Assembly: GCA_025331125.1 (NCBI GenBank)
Contig: JAOALB010000061.1
Location: 62,001-126,000, forward strand
Source of the DNA: Mycogone perniciosa
Taxonomy: Eukaryota > Ascomycota > Sordariomycetes > Hypocreales > Hypocreaceae
Direction of reading: 5' to 3'
Length of the DNA stretch: 64,000 nucleotides
The notes under the pieces: generated by a model
Databases searched by the model: none
Told to the model about the DNA's origin: nothing
The model's input: only the letters and a program-made list of their open reading frames with translations
Shown here: positions 10,130 to 19,979 of the stretch, one piece after another
Layout: every line of letters begins with the position of its first letter
Numbering within the stretch: the stretch's first letter is position 1
Made by a program: the position numbers and the translations under genes

Positions 10130-11782
10130 TTTCACAGTAACAAATCGATTCACTATTTTTCTTTTCCCAGTAGATGAAGAAGTTTTTTTTTTTTATTGAT
10201 TGAATGTGAAAGTTGTGTTGATCTCTAGGATTCTTCCTCTACGATTGTTGTTTTGTATGTGGAATTGCTCTGTAAAGTCATGACGACGAGTTGACGTCTG
10301 CTAAGCACCTTGAGCGTTTTCGGGCGTCATACAGAGGGTTGTCCGCCCGCACTTGGGATTTATTACCTGATAACTGACATACGGAGTACAAAGTATGAAG
10401 TATTGGAGATTCGCCTATTGCAACCATTATACGGAGTACAGCGTACAGATCATCAGTCTGCAAAATGTATTTATACACATGAAATACTCGTGTGGAGCAC
10501 TCTGTCAGCAACTCCGTCAGCATTATTGTCTGAAGCCGCGGTTTGCTGGCCTTATAATATCCGACCAATCAGTGGGCGTTAACCCATTTGCGGGCGCTTG
10601 AGGCGCTATAATCCATAGCGCGTGCGCCACTGCGATTCCTTAAATCTTGATGTGGTCATAAGCCGATAGGCTGCTTACCCTAGACAATAAGTCCCTTCAA
10701 AAAAAAAAAAAAGAAGAAGAAGAAAAGTCGGAGTTCGTTCCATTTATTGTTTATTCCATTATCGTTGCTCCGTCCTCGTATATCATTCAAAGAGACTATA
10801 TTTAGTCCTAGATGGGAAGTTTGAGAGACTTTGCAGCTTATTTCTTAATTGCTCGTATTCTCTTTCTCTGTCATTTAACCTCAAGCATGGTCTTGTTAGG
10901 AGAATGTGGATTGTCAGCTTAGAATACCCACTTGTTCTCAGTGGACAGAATCAGGGTTATTATTCGAAGACCAAGTCGAAAGGATTGACATGCAATTAGT
11001 ACTAATACCTGCTAAGCGCTGATGAGAGACCGCCAAAATAAAATCCTGCTTTATGGACACAATCAATAGGAGAGGGCGTCACAGGTGGACTGGGGTGCTT
11101 ATAGAGAGAGATAGCTTGGTTTTACTATCTCCGTACTCGTACGAACAGGTTACATTACTAATATAGTGTATGTATATATTTTTATACTTACTCCGTACAC
11201 GTATAAGCACATACGCCTACGCGTACACCTACTCGTAACACGCCTATTTATATGCTTACCATCAACGTCTCTCAGAGTCTCATTTTATAGACACAGTGGT
11301 CTTGTAGACAGCTTGTTCTTATAGAAAAAAGCCATAGTGTATCAAGCATGAGAGCCATCGCCTACTCCGTATTATTTAGCGATTCAATAGGGCAAGAATG
11401 GTTAATTGGGTCCCGTATCATCCCAATCACTCCAGTCAATACATTGTGGCGTTCTAAACTAACTGGATGTGTAGCTATTGGGATTTTAGTCTCTTGGAAA
11501 AGGGATTTAGCGGTTTTTCAGTGGTGGCGCTAATGGAAGACTTATACCTATGCCGAGGTTCATTTTCTACCTTAGTACTCCATACTCCATCTTAAACACG
11601 ATATAATGATATAATATTCCCGGCTTACGGCCTGTAGTGGAAATCCGAAACCCGGAGACCTCCAGCTAGACAATCTGACCCGTTTGATGAAGACTACGGA
11701 GTATTACTTCATATTGTTTCATTATTCCATTGTTCTCTTGAAGCAGAACACGTGCAGGCATCATTCATAGACGCTCGAGAGA
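10130..11782. other. Intergenic region with TACGGAGTA motifs
   Basis: 1.65 kb between two divergently oriented genes (minus gene starts 10129, plus gene starts 11783). It contains T and A homopolymers (about 10180-10195 and 10698-10712) and at least six copies of the TACGGAGTA/TACTCCGTA motif (e.g. 10381, 10431, 11130, 11190, 11362, 11696). No gene or RNA was recognised. Confidence 0.5.
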
Positions 11783-12927
11783 ATGGCCTCATTGTCATCT
11801 CCCCCCAAAACGTTCCCACGCAATGGCTTCCGCGAGGCTATGCAACTGTCGCGGCTCCCTGGCGGCAATGACAGTACGACTAAACGATTTATGAGCCGTC
11901 AACCGGCTTGGAGACCTGGTGCCGAGCTGCCTGACGGAGGGGCGTCCGTGGGCGTCAAAGTAAATGCCTATGGAGGCCATGTGTATATCCAAGCACCGCT
12001 CACGGCAGCCAGGGTTGTGAAAGAGGAAGATGAAAGCAATGGAGCGAAAGGAAAGTTTGGCATTCATGTGAGTCGATGCCTTCAGAGCACGTACCAGACC
12101 TGACGCTGACAGCTGCTACGCAGTCCATACACGGCGTCTTTACAAATCCTGGACTGGTGGATCGGCCATTCATTTACGAGGTGTCAAACATCACTTCAAC
12201 CCGTGGATTCTCAACACGCCAGGTCAATGTCCGTCAGCCGACTCAGCCGTCAGTCAACCCGTCCGGGCCTTTTCCAGACTCAGACTCGAAGCTCTCACTG
12301 GGCACCATTTGCTTCACCTGTGTCACGACATTCAAGCGGCCGATGGCATCGCCAGCAGATTCCCAACTCGCATCAGCCCAAGAACGCTTCGCGAGCATCC
12401 TCTCCCTGAAAGCACCACACGAGTGGGGGCCAACTCCGCAGATAGACATGGACAACGTCAAGGATGCGTTCCCGAACGCAGGTCGCGGTGGCTTCCCGAT
12501 TCTGGACCTGAACAAAGTCGATATGACGGCTTTCAACGCCGGGAAACCCGTGCCTGAGCGGCGGGAGCTGATCCTCTACCGTCTGCACAAGCCTCTGTCC
12601 ACGGATGATCCAAACGAGCATATCCTGTGCCATGCCTTTGAGGCGGATCGGAATGGGCTTCTCATGCTGGGCAACCACCTCGGCTGGGGATACAACTTGG
12701 GCGCAGTGGCCAGTCTGAGCTACTCGTTCTACGTGCATGTGAATGCGGATGAGGCAGTTATGCATGGCGACGGCTGGTGGATTCAGGAAGTGTGCTGGCC
12801 GAGGATCTGCGCTGGAAGGGGGATGATGGAGAGTAGGGTATGGAGCCCGGAGGGAAAACATATTGCTACTGGGTACCAGGATGGGATTACGTTGCCAAGG
12901 AGGAAGAAGGGGGACAACAAGTTGTGA
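11783..12927 (+). CDS. Acyl-CoA thioesterase II (TesB type, double hotdog)
   Basis: Role (family knowledge): hydrolyses acyl-CoA to free acid and CoA, typically in peroxisomes. Seen: exon 11783-12067, a 56-nt intron (GTGAGT...CGCAG), exon 12124-12927; 362 residues, a usual length. The first hotdog has AYGGHVYIQAPLTAARVV with a conserved Gly-Gly, then after the splice SIHGVFTNPGLVDRPFIYEV, RGFSTRQVNVRQ and CFTCVTTFKRP. The second has GLLMLGNHLGWGYNLGAVAS, SYSFYVHVNADEAVMHGDGW and the closing strand GRGMMESRVWSPEGKHIATG. The last three residues are NKL, a variant PTS1 peroxisomal signal, which supports a peroxisomal site (inference). The TesB catalytic Asp and Gln are plausible at HVNADEAV and the late YQDG but were not aligned. 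Confidence 0.85.
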
Positions 12928-13479
12928 AGGAGACGTCGTTGGATGATCTGTTTTCTATATACTCTGTATTACTAGACATAAGCGCAGAATTGTGGCTGGA
13001 GACTGAACAGCACATAACCCAGGGCATACATTGCGAAAGGAGCCTCTCTGCCGTGGATATCAAATGGCAGCGGGATAGGGGCCTCCAAGAATGAAGAGTT
13101 GAGCAAGCCTCAGAGTTGCCTTGTATCATCTGATGCGACAACAACCTGCACCAAGAATGCTGATTTCCCAAACCCACTGTCACTCTTCACCAACTGACCG
13201 CCGGTTACTGCACGCCTGATTCATCGCATCTTTGTTGCCTGGCCGTCTGAAGTCAGTTGCCTGGCAACCTCTCGCACTCACACAACTTTGCCAGCTGCCA
13301 GCACGTCAACCTAGCGCACGCGTGGCCAGTTTCCGGGGCAATTAGTCACCTGCGTGCACGTAAACAGTGACTGATATAAATTTCTTTAGTCATTGTTGTT
13401 TTGATCCCATCTCCTTCACACGCGTCGTGCACAACCACCATTTTGAGGTTCCGCACAACGCATCACCACACACCCGCTC
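12928..13479. other. Intergenic region, upstream of the intron-repeat locus
   Basis: Contains the 3' end of the thioesterase gene and the presumed promoter of the 14255 locus; TATAAA-like ATATAAATT lies at 13374-13382 and a CA/TC-rich, ATG-poor stretch runs on to 13479. No gene seen. Confidence 0.4.
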
Positions 13480-14175
13480 GATAACTTCGATAACTGTCAA
13501 GTTGCCTCTTCCATCTTCAAGATAGAAGAAGAAGATCATCGTCGTCGTTGTAAGTTTGGTTGATGTCGTTTCTTGTTGCTGCGGGACAGACTAACGGCGC
13601 GGTGAACATCAGACCCGAGACCTTCGACAACTGTCAAGTCATCTCTTTCATCTTCATAAGAGAAGGGGATCATCGTTGTTGTGAGTTGAGTTGATGCCAT
13701 TCTTTGTTACTGAAAAGCAGGCTAACGGCGCGATGAAAGCGTTGACCATCAGGCCCAACACCTTCGATAACTGTCAAGTCGCCTCTTCCATCTTCCGGAT
13801 AGAAGAAGATCATCACCAAGTTGTTAGTTGGGTTGATATCATCATTCATTGCTGAAGAGAGGCTAACGTAAACGCGTCAAACGTCAGACCCGGCACCTTC
13901 GACAACCGTCAAGTTGTAATTCCATCTTCGAAGAGAAGAAGGCCATCGTCAAGTTGTGAGTCGAGTTGATGACATCCTTTGTTGCTGGAATACAGGCTAA
14001 CAGCGTGGTGACCACGTTCGACATCAGGCCTGACACCTCAGATAACTGTCAAGTTGTCTTGTCCATCGTCAAGAACAGGAGACAATTCTTAAGTTGTCAG
14101 TTGGGTTGATGGAATCGTTTGTTGCTGAAAAAGAGGCTAACATGAACGTGTTCAACTCAGGTCCGGCACCTTCGA
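13480..14175 (+). repeat. Five tandem exon-plus-intron repeat units (5' UTR)
   Basis: Seen: five direct repeats of 131-142 bp. Each has an exonic part starting near CCTTCGATAACTGTCAAGT, then CATCTTC...GAAGAAG...ATCATC...GTT, and an intronic part with a donor (GTAAGT, GTGAGT, GTTAGT, GTGAGT, GTCAGT), a shared GGTTGAT...TTGTTGCTG body, a branch box GCTAAC or ACTAAC and a CAG acceptor. Predicted introns: 13550-13612, 13681-13752, 13823-13887, 13956-14027, 14096-14160 (63-72 nt). All exonic parts between 13440 and the first start codon (14246) lack ATG, while the introns contain several, as expected if the introns are removed from a 5' UTR. Inference: five real spliced introns made by tandem duplication. 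No transcript data here. Confidence 0.85.
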
Positions 14176-14254
14176 CTGAATTCATTCCCACCTGGGCTTC
14201 AACCCTGGCAACGTTCTATCAACCTTCCAACAAACTCTTCTGCGTATGCCCACC

Positions 14255-15763
14255 ATGGACGGCAACCAGAACCCTGCTGCTCCCGCTTCGCGGCGGCCCG
14301 TGTCCATCGACGGCATTTCGCAGGCAGAGCTGAAGGAGATGATGGCGACGCCATTCGAAAAGGTGTACAAGGTCAGTGCCGATGGCAAGACTTTCCTCGA
14401 GCCGGAGCTGCTTCGCGGAACTCCCGTGGACCGAATCCAAGAGGGTTCAACTTACTAGAAGACGAGTTGGCACTCTATGGATAAGCTGCTCTCCTCGCGA
14501 AGGGAGAGGTTGACTCGCAAGGCAATGATCCGACTGAAGCTCCGCTGGGATCGTGAAAACTCGGCTCTTCGGAAGCAGTATAAGAAAATTTCTTTAAGCT
14601 GCGCTGCTGATGCCAAGACCATCGAGGTCTTTGGTAACAATCAAGGTTTCCACCCCAATCAATTGCTGCGCAAAGTCCACTTGCCAGAAACCGGCCTCTG
14701 CACAAAGCTACTCCTATACTCAATGGCGAATCGTATCGCCGATTTCAAGAATCTGTATGAGCTCGGCCATTTGGCAATGGATCCATACGACTTCTACCGT
14801 TGGGTGATTATAAAGAAGGCCAGCGATCGGGCCGGCAAGGGCAACAGCCCGAAACGCTTTATCCGCACAATCATCTACCAGATCATCGATCCCGACAACA
14901 CACTCTATGGGGATCGGATGGCCAGGCAGTTGGCCATCATGTCGGCAGAATTTCGTAACCGGAGTGGACGGTATGGTGTCAAGAGGAGCAGGAACAAGGA
15001 CACCCAGAATCCCTTCTTTCGGAAGGTGTATAGACTGGGTGAAACGAGACCTCAGTTGCCTTCCAATCCTATTGCTCCCACCATGATTCCTCCCCCGACC
15101 ACGCGCCCGTCTCCGATCCGGCAACGCAGGAGGAGGCTTTATGAAACGACACGAACTTTGCCTGCTATCACGGAAAGACAACGTCGACGGATCCGCCTTC
15201 AAGAAGAGACGCCCCGTGTTTGGTTTGGGATAAACCATCACAGGATGACCCGTCTGCGAGAGAACGCCAACCCTCCGTCCCCTGTTCAAGCAACGACAAG
15301 TCTTGACCAACCCACTCAGTTGGATCGACAGACAGATGACCAGTCGGATGACCAGTCTGACGGACAGTGTTCAATCTGGAGCGGACGCAGCCGGGACAGG
15401 ATTGACAGGGGCCTCGCACAGGCTCAACCCACTCGACTTGGACCACGACGATACTATAAGCCCACGACTCTGCGTCCTCTGCTGGGAGGGAGACGACCTG
15501 TCCAGTCTCGTCGAGTGAACCAACCGCGCCCATTCCGCCGTGGAACCAGTCAGCACATGACTGACACTCGTACCGTGGAGGCCAGAACTCCACGCCCTGC
15601 ACCTTCTGAGCCGGAGGCTCCCCAACACTCCCAGGCTCCCCAACGAACCCCGATTTGGATGGGAATCAACCACTACAGGGCGGCCCGCGCCGCCGCCGCT
15701 GCTGCTGAAGCCGTACACCAAGCGCCAATGAATGAACAGCGCACCCACCGAGCTCGACTCTGA
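14255..15763 (+). CDS. Unrecognised Arg-rich protein gene with in-frame TAG
   Basis: Two open frames in the same register, 14255-14455 (start context CACCATGG; another ATG at 14246) and 14459-15763, are separated by one TAG at 14456-14458. Both sides use GC-rich third positions, so both look coding. Three explanations: a nonsense mutation (young pseudogene), translational readthrough, or an 87-nt in-frame intron 14372-14458 with donor GTCAGT (the same donor as repeat intron 5) and acceptor ACTAG; the last would remove the stop but also a coding-looking stretch. The protein is not recognised. Its first part has SIDGISQAELKEMM; the middle is helical and basic (MIRLKLRWDRENSALRKQYK, FYRWVIIKKASDRAGKG, KDTQNPFFRKVYRLGE). 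From about residue 260 it is Arg/Pro/Gln-rich, with a twice-used motif W-[FM]-G-I-N-H-[HY]-R (VWFGINHHR, IWMGINHYR) and a short Ala run. Possibly a nucleic-acid-binding or lineage-specific protein. Confidence 0.5.
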
Positions 15764-15838
15764 GGCGACTCTGAGGTTGCGAAACTATTTGCTTCTCTCT
15801 CCACTCTTTTTGTTTCTTATGTCGACATTTCACTGCTC

Positions 15839-16072
15839 GTTTTGGAAGTTTCGAATGTTATCAACCCACACACTGCCCACGGATGAGGCTGTGAAGGGGT
15901 TGGAAGTTTCGAATGTCATCAGCCCAAGGATCAGGCTGAGAAGAATCAGCCTATGGATAGGGCTGTGAAGGGATTGGAAGTCTCGAATGTCATCAGCTCA
16001 CGGATAAGGCTGTGCTTGCTTGAAATTTTCGGATGTCGTCAGCCCAAGGATAGGGCTGCCCAGGAATTGCTG
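15839..16072 (+). repeat. Four degenerate tandem repeats in the 3' region
   Basis: About four copies (45-73 bp) of a unit containing TTGGAAGTTTCGAATGTCAT, then CAGCCCAAGGAT and AGGCTGTGAAGGG, beginning about 75 bp after the stop codon. The copies start near 15843, 15901, 15974 and 16020. They differ from the 5' repeats and lack intron signals. Confidence 0.8.
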
Positions 16073-16646
16073 AGATTTTGTGTGAGAGATCTGTTTTGTT
16101 CTGCCTTTTTATCACCCCCCCTTCCCCCTCTTTTTTTTTCAACAATTTGCTGGAGTTGGAGGCTCGCGTGGTTTGTTTGTATGTAGGACTAGACAAATGG
16201 AAAACTGTATAAAATGTACGCCAACTTGTCCGCCATGTGTCGTGATGCTGAGCTAGCTGGCTGGTTTGAATGCCTGTGGAGGCGTGGTATGCCGTAACGG
16301 AATGAAGCGGAACAAAGAAAGCACCGCAGCCATTTCGGTGATATCGACAATATGTGGATGATTCATTGAATTGAACCGACTGGCCCTTAGCTTTGCCATA
16401 TTCTAAGTATCTCTGTCTTGGCTAGAAACAAAGATGGAGGCTTCATGAGTTCAGTCGGTATCTCGAAGCTTAGTCACGTGCGGATAATGCCTGCTCTCTG
16501 ATTGGCCAATTCCCACCCGAAACTGGATCTGGCCATCCAACCCGAACCGGGCCTCAAATCAGACCATCCACGCAAATCCCTCGACGACTCAATATCGCCA
16601 ACTTTGCTCTCAAGAGGCCGAACCGCAACGCAAAGCAACGACAATC
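16073..16646. other. Intergenic region and COX4 promoter
   Basis: About 570 bp between the 3' repeats and the COX4 start. It contains an AGTCACGTGCGG E-box-like site near 16472 and a TTGGCCAAT palindrome (CCAAT box) at 16502-16510, both plausible promoter elements of a respiratory gene. The rest is unremarkable. Confidence 0.45.
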
Positions 16647-17548
16647 ATGTTCCTGCAACGCTCCGCTATCGCTGCGGCCCGCCGCGCCGCCGTCGCTCCG
16701 GTTGTCGCCCGCAGCTTCAGCACCTCATTCGTCCGACGTACGCATTTTGCAGCTCCCGAGATGGGGACAATTATTAGTTCTGGTTGTGGCTCTAGTTCCG
16801 GTTTGGCTGACGAGATGAACTACAACATACAGGCTCTGCCGCTACCCCCGAGAAGCCCGCTGCCCCGGCCGCAGAGAAGAAGGTTGCCTCTTACAAGACT
16901 CTGTCGGGTACGTTTTGCGCCGGTTCGGAAATCACATCGCCATCACATCATAGCACATCACATCACTACGTCTCCTAACCTCGGCCGAGTCGCCACGATA
17001 GAATGCAATGGTAGCTGACATGGACCTATTGTTATCATACAGAGGTAAAGGTTGAGGACGATCTCTTCGGCCCTGGTGCCCAGCCCGGTACCGTCCCCAC
17101 CGATCTCGAGCACGCCACTGGTCTGGAGCGTCTGGAGATTCTCGGAAAGATGGAGGGCGTCGACATCTTCGACATGCGACCCCTCGATGCGAGCCGCAAG
17201 GGAACGATGGAGAGCCCCATCCTGGTTCGCTCGGCTGGCGATGAGCAGTTGGCTGGTTGCACTGGCTACCCCGCCGACTCGCACATTGTCCACTGGCTCG
17301 GCGTGAGTAACCCGGAGCTGATGCTCATTCGAGGATAGCGAAAAAAAAGACAGAAAAAAAAACTAACGTCAATCAATATTCAGCTGTCCAAGGAGCGCCC
17401 CATTGAGCGATGCCCCGAGTGCGGCAGCGTCTACAAGATGGAGTACGTCGGCCCTCAGGACGATCACCACCACGACCACCACCACCCCGAGTTCGAGGAG
17501 CCCAAGACCTTCGCCGACTACATCAAGCCCGAGTACCGATACCGATAA
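16647..17548 (+). CDS. cox4: Cytochrome c oxidase subunit IV (yeast Cox4 / mammal COX5B type)
   Basis: Role (family knowledge): nuclear-encoded, zinc-binding structural subunit on the matrix side of mitochondrial complex IV. Seen: four exons 16647-16737, 16833-16907, 17043-17302 and 17384-17548 (introns 95, 135 and 81 nt), 196 residues. The N-terminus MFLQRSAIAAARRAA...FSTSFVRR is a textbook mitochondrial presequence, followed by an Ala/Pro/Lys linker. The core has DDLFGPGAQPGTVPTDLEHA, GLERLEILGKMEGVDIFDM, SPILVRSAGDEQLAGCTGYP, HWLG, and after the last intron RPIERCPECGSVYKMEYVGP. The zinc ligands are Cys in LAGCTG and the CPEC pair. An unusual His-rich stretch, HHHDHHHPEFEEP, precedes the conserved ADYIKPEYRYR end. 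The start is supported by the presequence. Confidence 0.95.
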
Positions 17549-18084
17549 ATGCCCCATGGCAGAAACGGTAGGATTGAGGTACTTAGTGTTGTATTAGGCA
17601 GGACAGGCTTGAGATATCATAGACGGAAAGGAGCGAAAAAAAACAGGCCGACAGGAGGGGGGGTGCGGCTGTGTAGATTACGGAGGCTTCGTTCCCTATG
17701 TTGTTTTGAAAGCTTTGAGAGCGTCTGGTACCTACGTGTGTAGCGTTGTGTCTTGATTCTTCCGCCTCCGTGAGAAGCGCAAGAGCTCTTCTGTATGTAC
17801 AGTGTTCCAGGGCTACATTCCCACAACGAATGATGATCTTAGAGGAAACGAGTTTCGACCACCAGACATTGTCCCATGCATGATGCCCTAATAATGTCGG
17901 GCTCGGAGGGTACGGCACAGAAATGGCGCCTGCGTCTCTTGCCTTGATCGTAAAGCTTCCCTGGCGACATATGCAAACCCGATGGAGAGTTCTGGTTGCA
18001 ACATAATGACAAGCCAGAGGAAGCCAACATCATAGGGCGGATCAGCCCACAGCTGTAATTTGTTACCAATGGCATACCTGACCT
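17549..18084. other. Convergent spacer
   Basis: 536 bp between the COX4 stop (plus) and the DUF4604 gene stop (minus). No gene recognised; presumably two 3' UTRs. Confidence 0.45.
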
Positions 18085-18594
18085 CTACTCCTCGTCAAAG
18101 CTAAGCTTGATCTTCTTGACTTTCTTCTTAACCTTTTTGTTTACTGATGGCTCGACTTCCTTGTCGTCTTTCCTCGCTGAATCGGATTTGTCGTCCTTGT
18201 CTGGCGTTTCATTTGCAGCGCCCCCAATCACCTTGTTGCCAACCTTGCGCTTCCGTCCGCCAATTGCAGACTTTGTTTCTGCTTCACTCCTGTCTAATTT
18301 GCCGTTGCCGTCAGTCTTCTCATCCTTGGCAGCATCTTCGACCTTTTCGGTAGCGGATTCCTTCACAGTGCCGTCCTTGTCGACCTCTAGATCAATGGTG
18401 TTTCCATTCTCATCCACTACCAGCGGAATATCCTCTGCTTCTTCGCTTCCGGATCGTTTCTTCCCGGGGCGGCGATGGGCTGCCAGGAGAGGATCAGGTC
18501 CCGTGGCACCAGATGCTTGCGCGCGGAGAGCGGCGAGGAAAGGCGGGAGAGAAGTGTCGTAAGAGAGGTTCTTTGATGTGATTTTCTGGGACAT
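18085..18594 (-). CDS. DUF4604 domain protein (small, nuclear-type, Lys-rich)
   Basis: Single exon, 169 residues. The N-terminus MSQKITSKNLSYDTSLPPFL and GPDPLLAAHRRPGKKRS then AEDIPLVVDENGN match the DUF4604 family as I know it: conserved ITSKNLSY start and RP-[KR] motif. The rest is a charged, disordered Asp/Glu/Lys stretch ending KKVKKKVKKIKLSFDEE, a likely nuclear/nucleolar signal. The biochemical role of the family is unknown. The start is clear from the family N-terminus. The upstream 260 bp lead to tRNA-Val on the other strand. Confidence 0.85.
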   Translation of the reverse strand: MSQKITSKNLSYDTSLPPFLAALRAQASGATGPDPLLAAHRRPGKKRSGSEEAEDIPLVVDENGNTIDLEVDKDGTVKESATEKVEDAAKDEKTDGNGKLDRSEAETKSAIGGRKRKVGNKVIGGAANETPDKDDKSDSARKDDKEVEPSVNKKVKKKVKKIKLSFDEE

Positions 18595-18855
18595 GGCGCG
18601 CTGGTCTGGTTGCTCGAGGGGCTCGGGAAGAAGAGAGATGCTGTTGCTGCTGCTGGTTCTATAAGAAAGCCTCCATTCGTGAAGAGGAAATTGTACTCGT
18701 AGTTATTAAAGAGCTGACATGACGTTCAAGGCGAGGACATGTGCGACGAGTTACCACCAACCTGACGTCTAGTATGTACAGTGCTGAGTGCGAAGTACAG
18801 AGTACATCAGGTTCCAAACAGCTGTGCTCTTCATCAGCCAATCAGGTATTAAAAT

Positions 18856-18945
18856 GGTTTCGTGGTCTAGTTGGTCATGACATTTCGTTAACAACATCTG
18901 TTGACGCCACCGAAAAGGTCCCCGGTTCGAGCCCGGGCGAAATCA
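18856..18945 (+). tRNA. tRNA-Val (anticodon AAC) with a 16-nt intron
   Basis: Seen: acceptor stem GGTTTCG (18856-18862) pairs with CGAAATC (18938-18944, one G-T pair). D arm GTC...GAC; anticodon stem TTTCG pairs with CGAAA; loop TTAACA puts AAC at 34-36; T arm CCCGG TTCGAGC CCGGG; discriminator A. Between position 37 and the 3' anticodon stem there are 17 nt, one being base 38, which leaves a 16-nt intron at the canonical site. Internal A box (TGGTCTAGTTGG) and B box (GGTTCGAGCCC) are intact. Confidence 0.95.
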
Positions 18946-18947
18946 TC

Positions 18948-18952
18948 TTTTT
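18948..18952 (+). terminator. RNA polymerase III terminator of tRNA-Val
   Basis: Run of five T two bases after the tRNA 3' end, the usual pol III stop. Confidence 0.75.
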
Positions 18953-19979
18953 GCTTGATTTCTGCATGCCAATTGAATTGCATTGCAGATTGCATCTTTT
19001 TGCCCTATCGTGTAATAAATGCAACAACATACTTGGACTCTACGAAGTACTTTATGTATGTACGAAGTACTTCGTACTGGTTTGTTAAACCCCTTGCTTG
19101 TGTCTCGGAACATCCCTGTGTCACCTCTGATTGGCTGTCGGCAGAAGATACCTTTCCTCACATACCGACTTGCATAGAGTCACAAGTACCTCATATTCCC
19201 AGCTGGACGTGCTGTGGCTTCAGCGGTCTCGACCCTGGAAAAAGCCTCCCGCCCAATTTAAATCACTAATATCATCAAACTACGGAGTACGGAGTACCTA
19301 GTAGGCAAATGAACAACGAACAATTCCCCAATCGTCAACAGCTCCAAGAAGAGGCCGGCAAGAAAAGAGACCTCCCTCCTTTAGGGACGGCCTTTTACGG
19401 AGTAGACGAGGAGCGAACTGCCTTCCGCTGAACGATCCGTATCCGATTGGCGCTGTGCCATCACGAGCCTCTGCCTCCGCCTCCTTATCGTCGTTTCCGC
19501 CAGATCCTGACTGACGCCACTCCGTGTCGACTAGCAAGAGAAAGGCGCGTTGGACCGACTCGAGTTGGTTTTGCTGGGTACAGGATAATAACAATCTGCC
19601 CCTGTCGCTCTATCCAGTCTAGACCGATTTGTCAGTGTCCCAAGTTCAGCATACGAGGGAGGAGAAGGAGACGCCAGTTGTCGTCGATTTATTCAGGGAC
19701 AAAGGACCTCTTTTTCAATTTGCCATACTATTATGCATTGTGCTTAGTACTCCCCGTGCAGGCATCTATTTTAATATTTCCTCCCTTGCCCCTGATTCTC
19801 TAATACTACTACCACTACTCCTACTACTGTCCAACATCTAGCCTTCCGCTCATCCCCACAAACGATACGAGGGACCGCGCCGATCGAGAGAACCTTATCT
19901 GTCCACAACCGCCTCTACGGGTTTGGTTTCTTGACCATCACCGCCTTTCCTGCCGCGCTGGCAGGTTCCATTGTTCACC
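18953..19979. other. Intergenic region and promoter/leader of the mannosyltransferase
   Basis: Holds a 16-nt perfect palindrome TACGAAGTACTTCGTA (19061-19076), two overlapping TACGGAGTA motifs (about 19281-19298), another at 19398, and a CTACTACCACTACTCC-type pyrimidine-rich leader (about 19799-19832). The open frames here have no recognisable content. Confidence 0.45.

Noticed and set aside
13480..14175. CRISPR-like array at the 131-142 bp repeats
   Set aside because: Repeats are long, lack short uniform spacers, and each contains splice signals; the genome is fungal.
19447..19841. Plus-strand frames of 118 and 70 residues before the mannosyltransferase
   Set aside because: No conserved content, overlapping in different frames, in a pyrimidine-rich leader.
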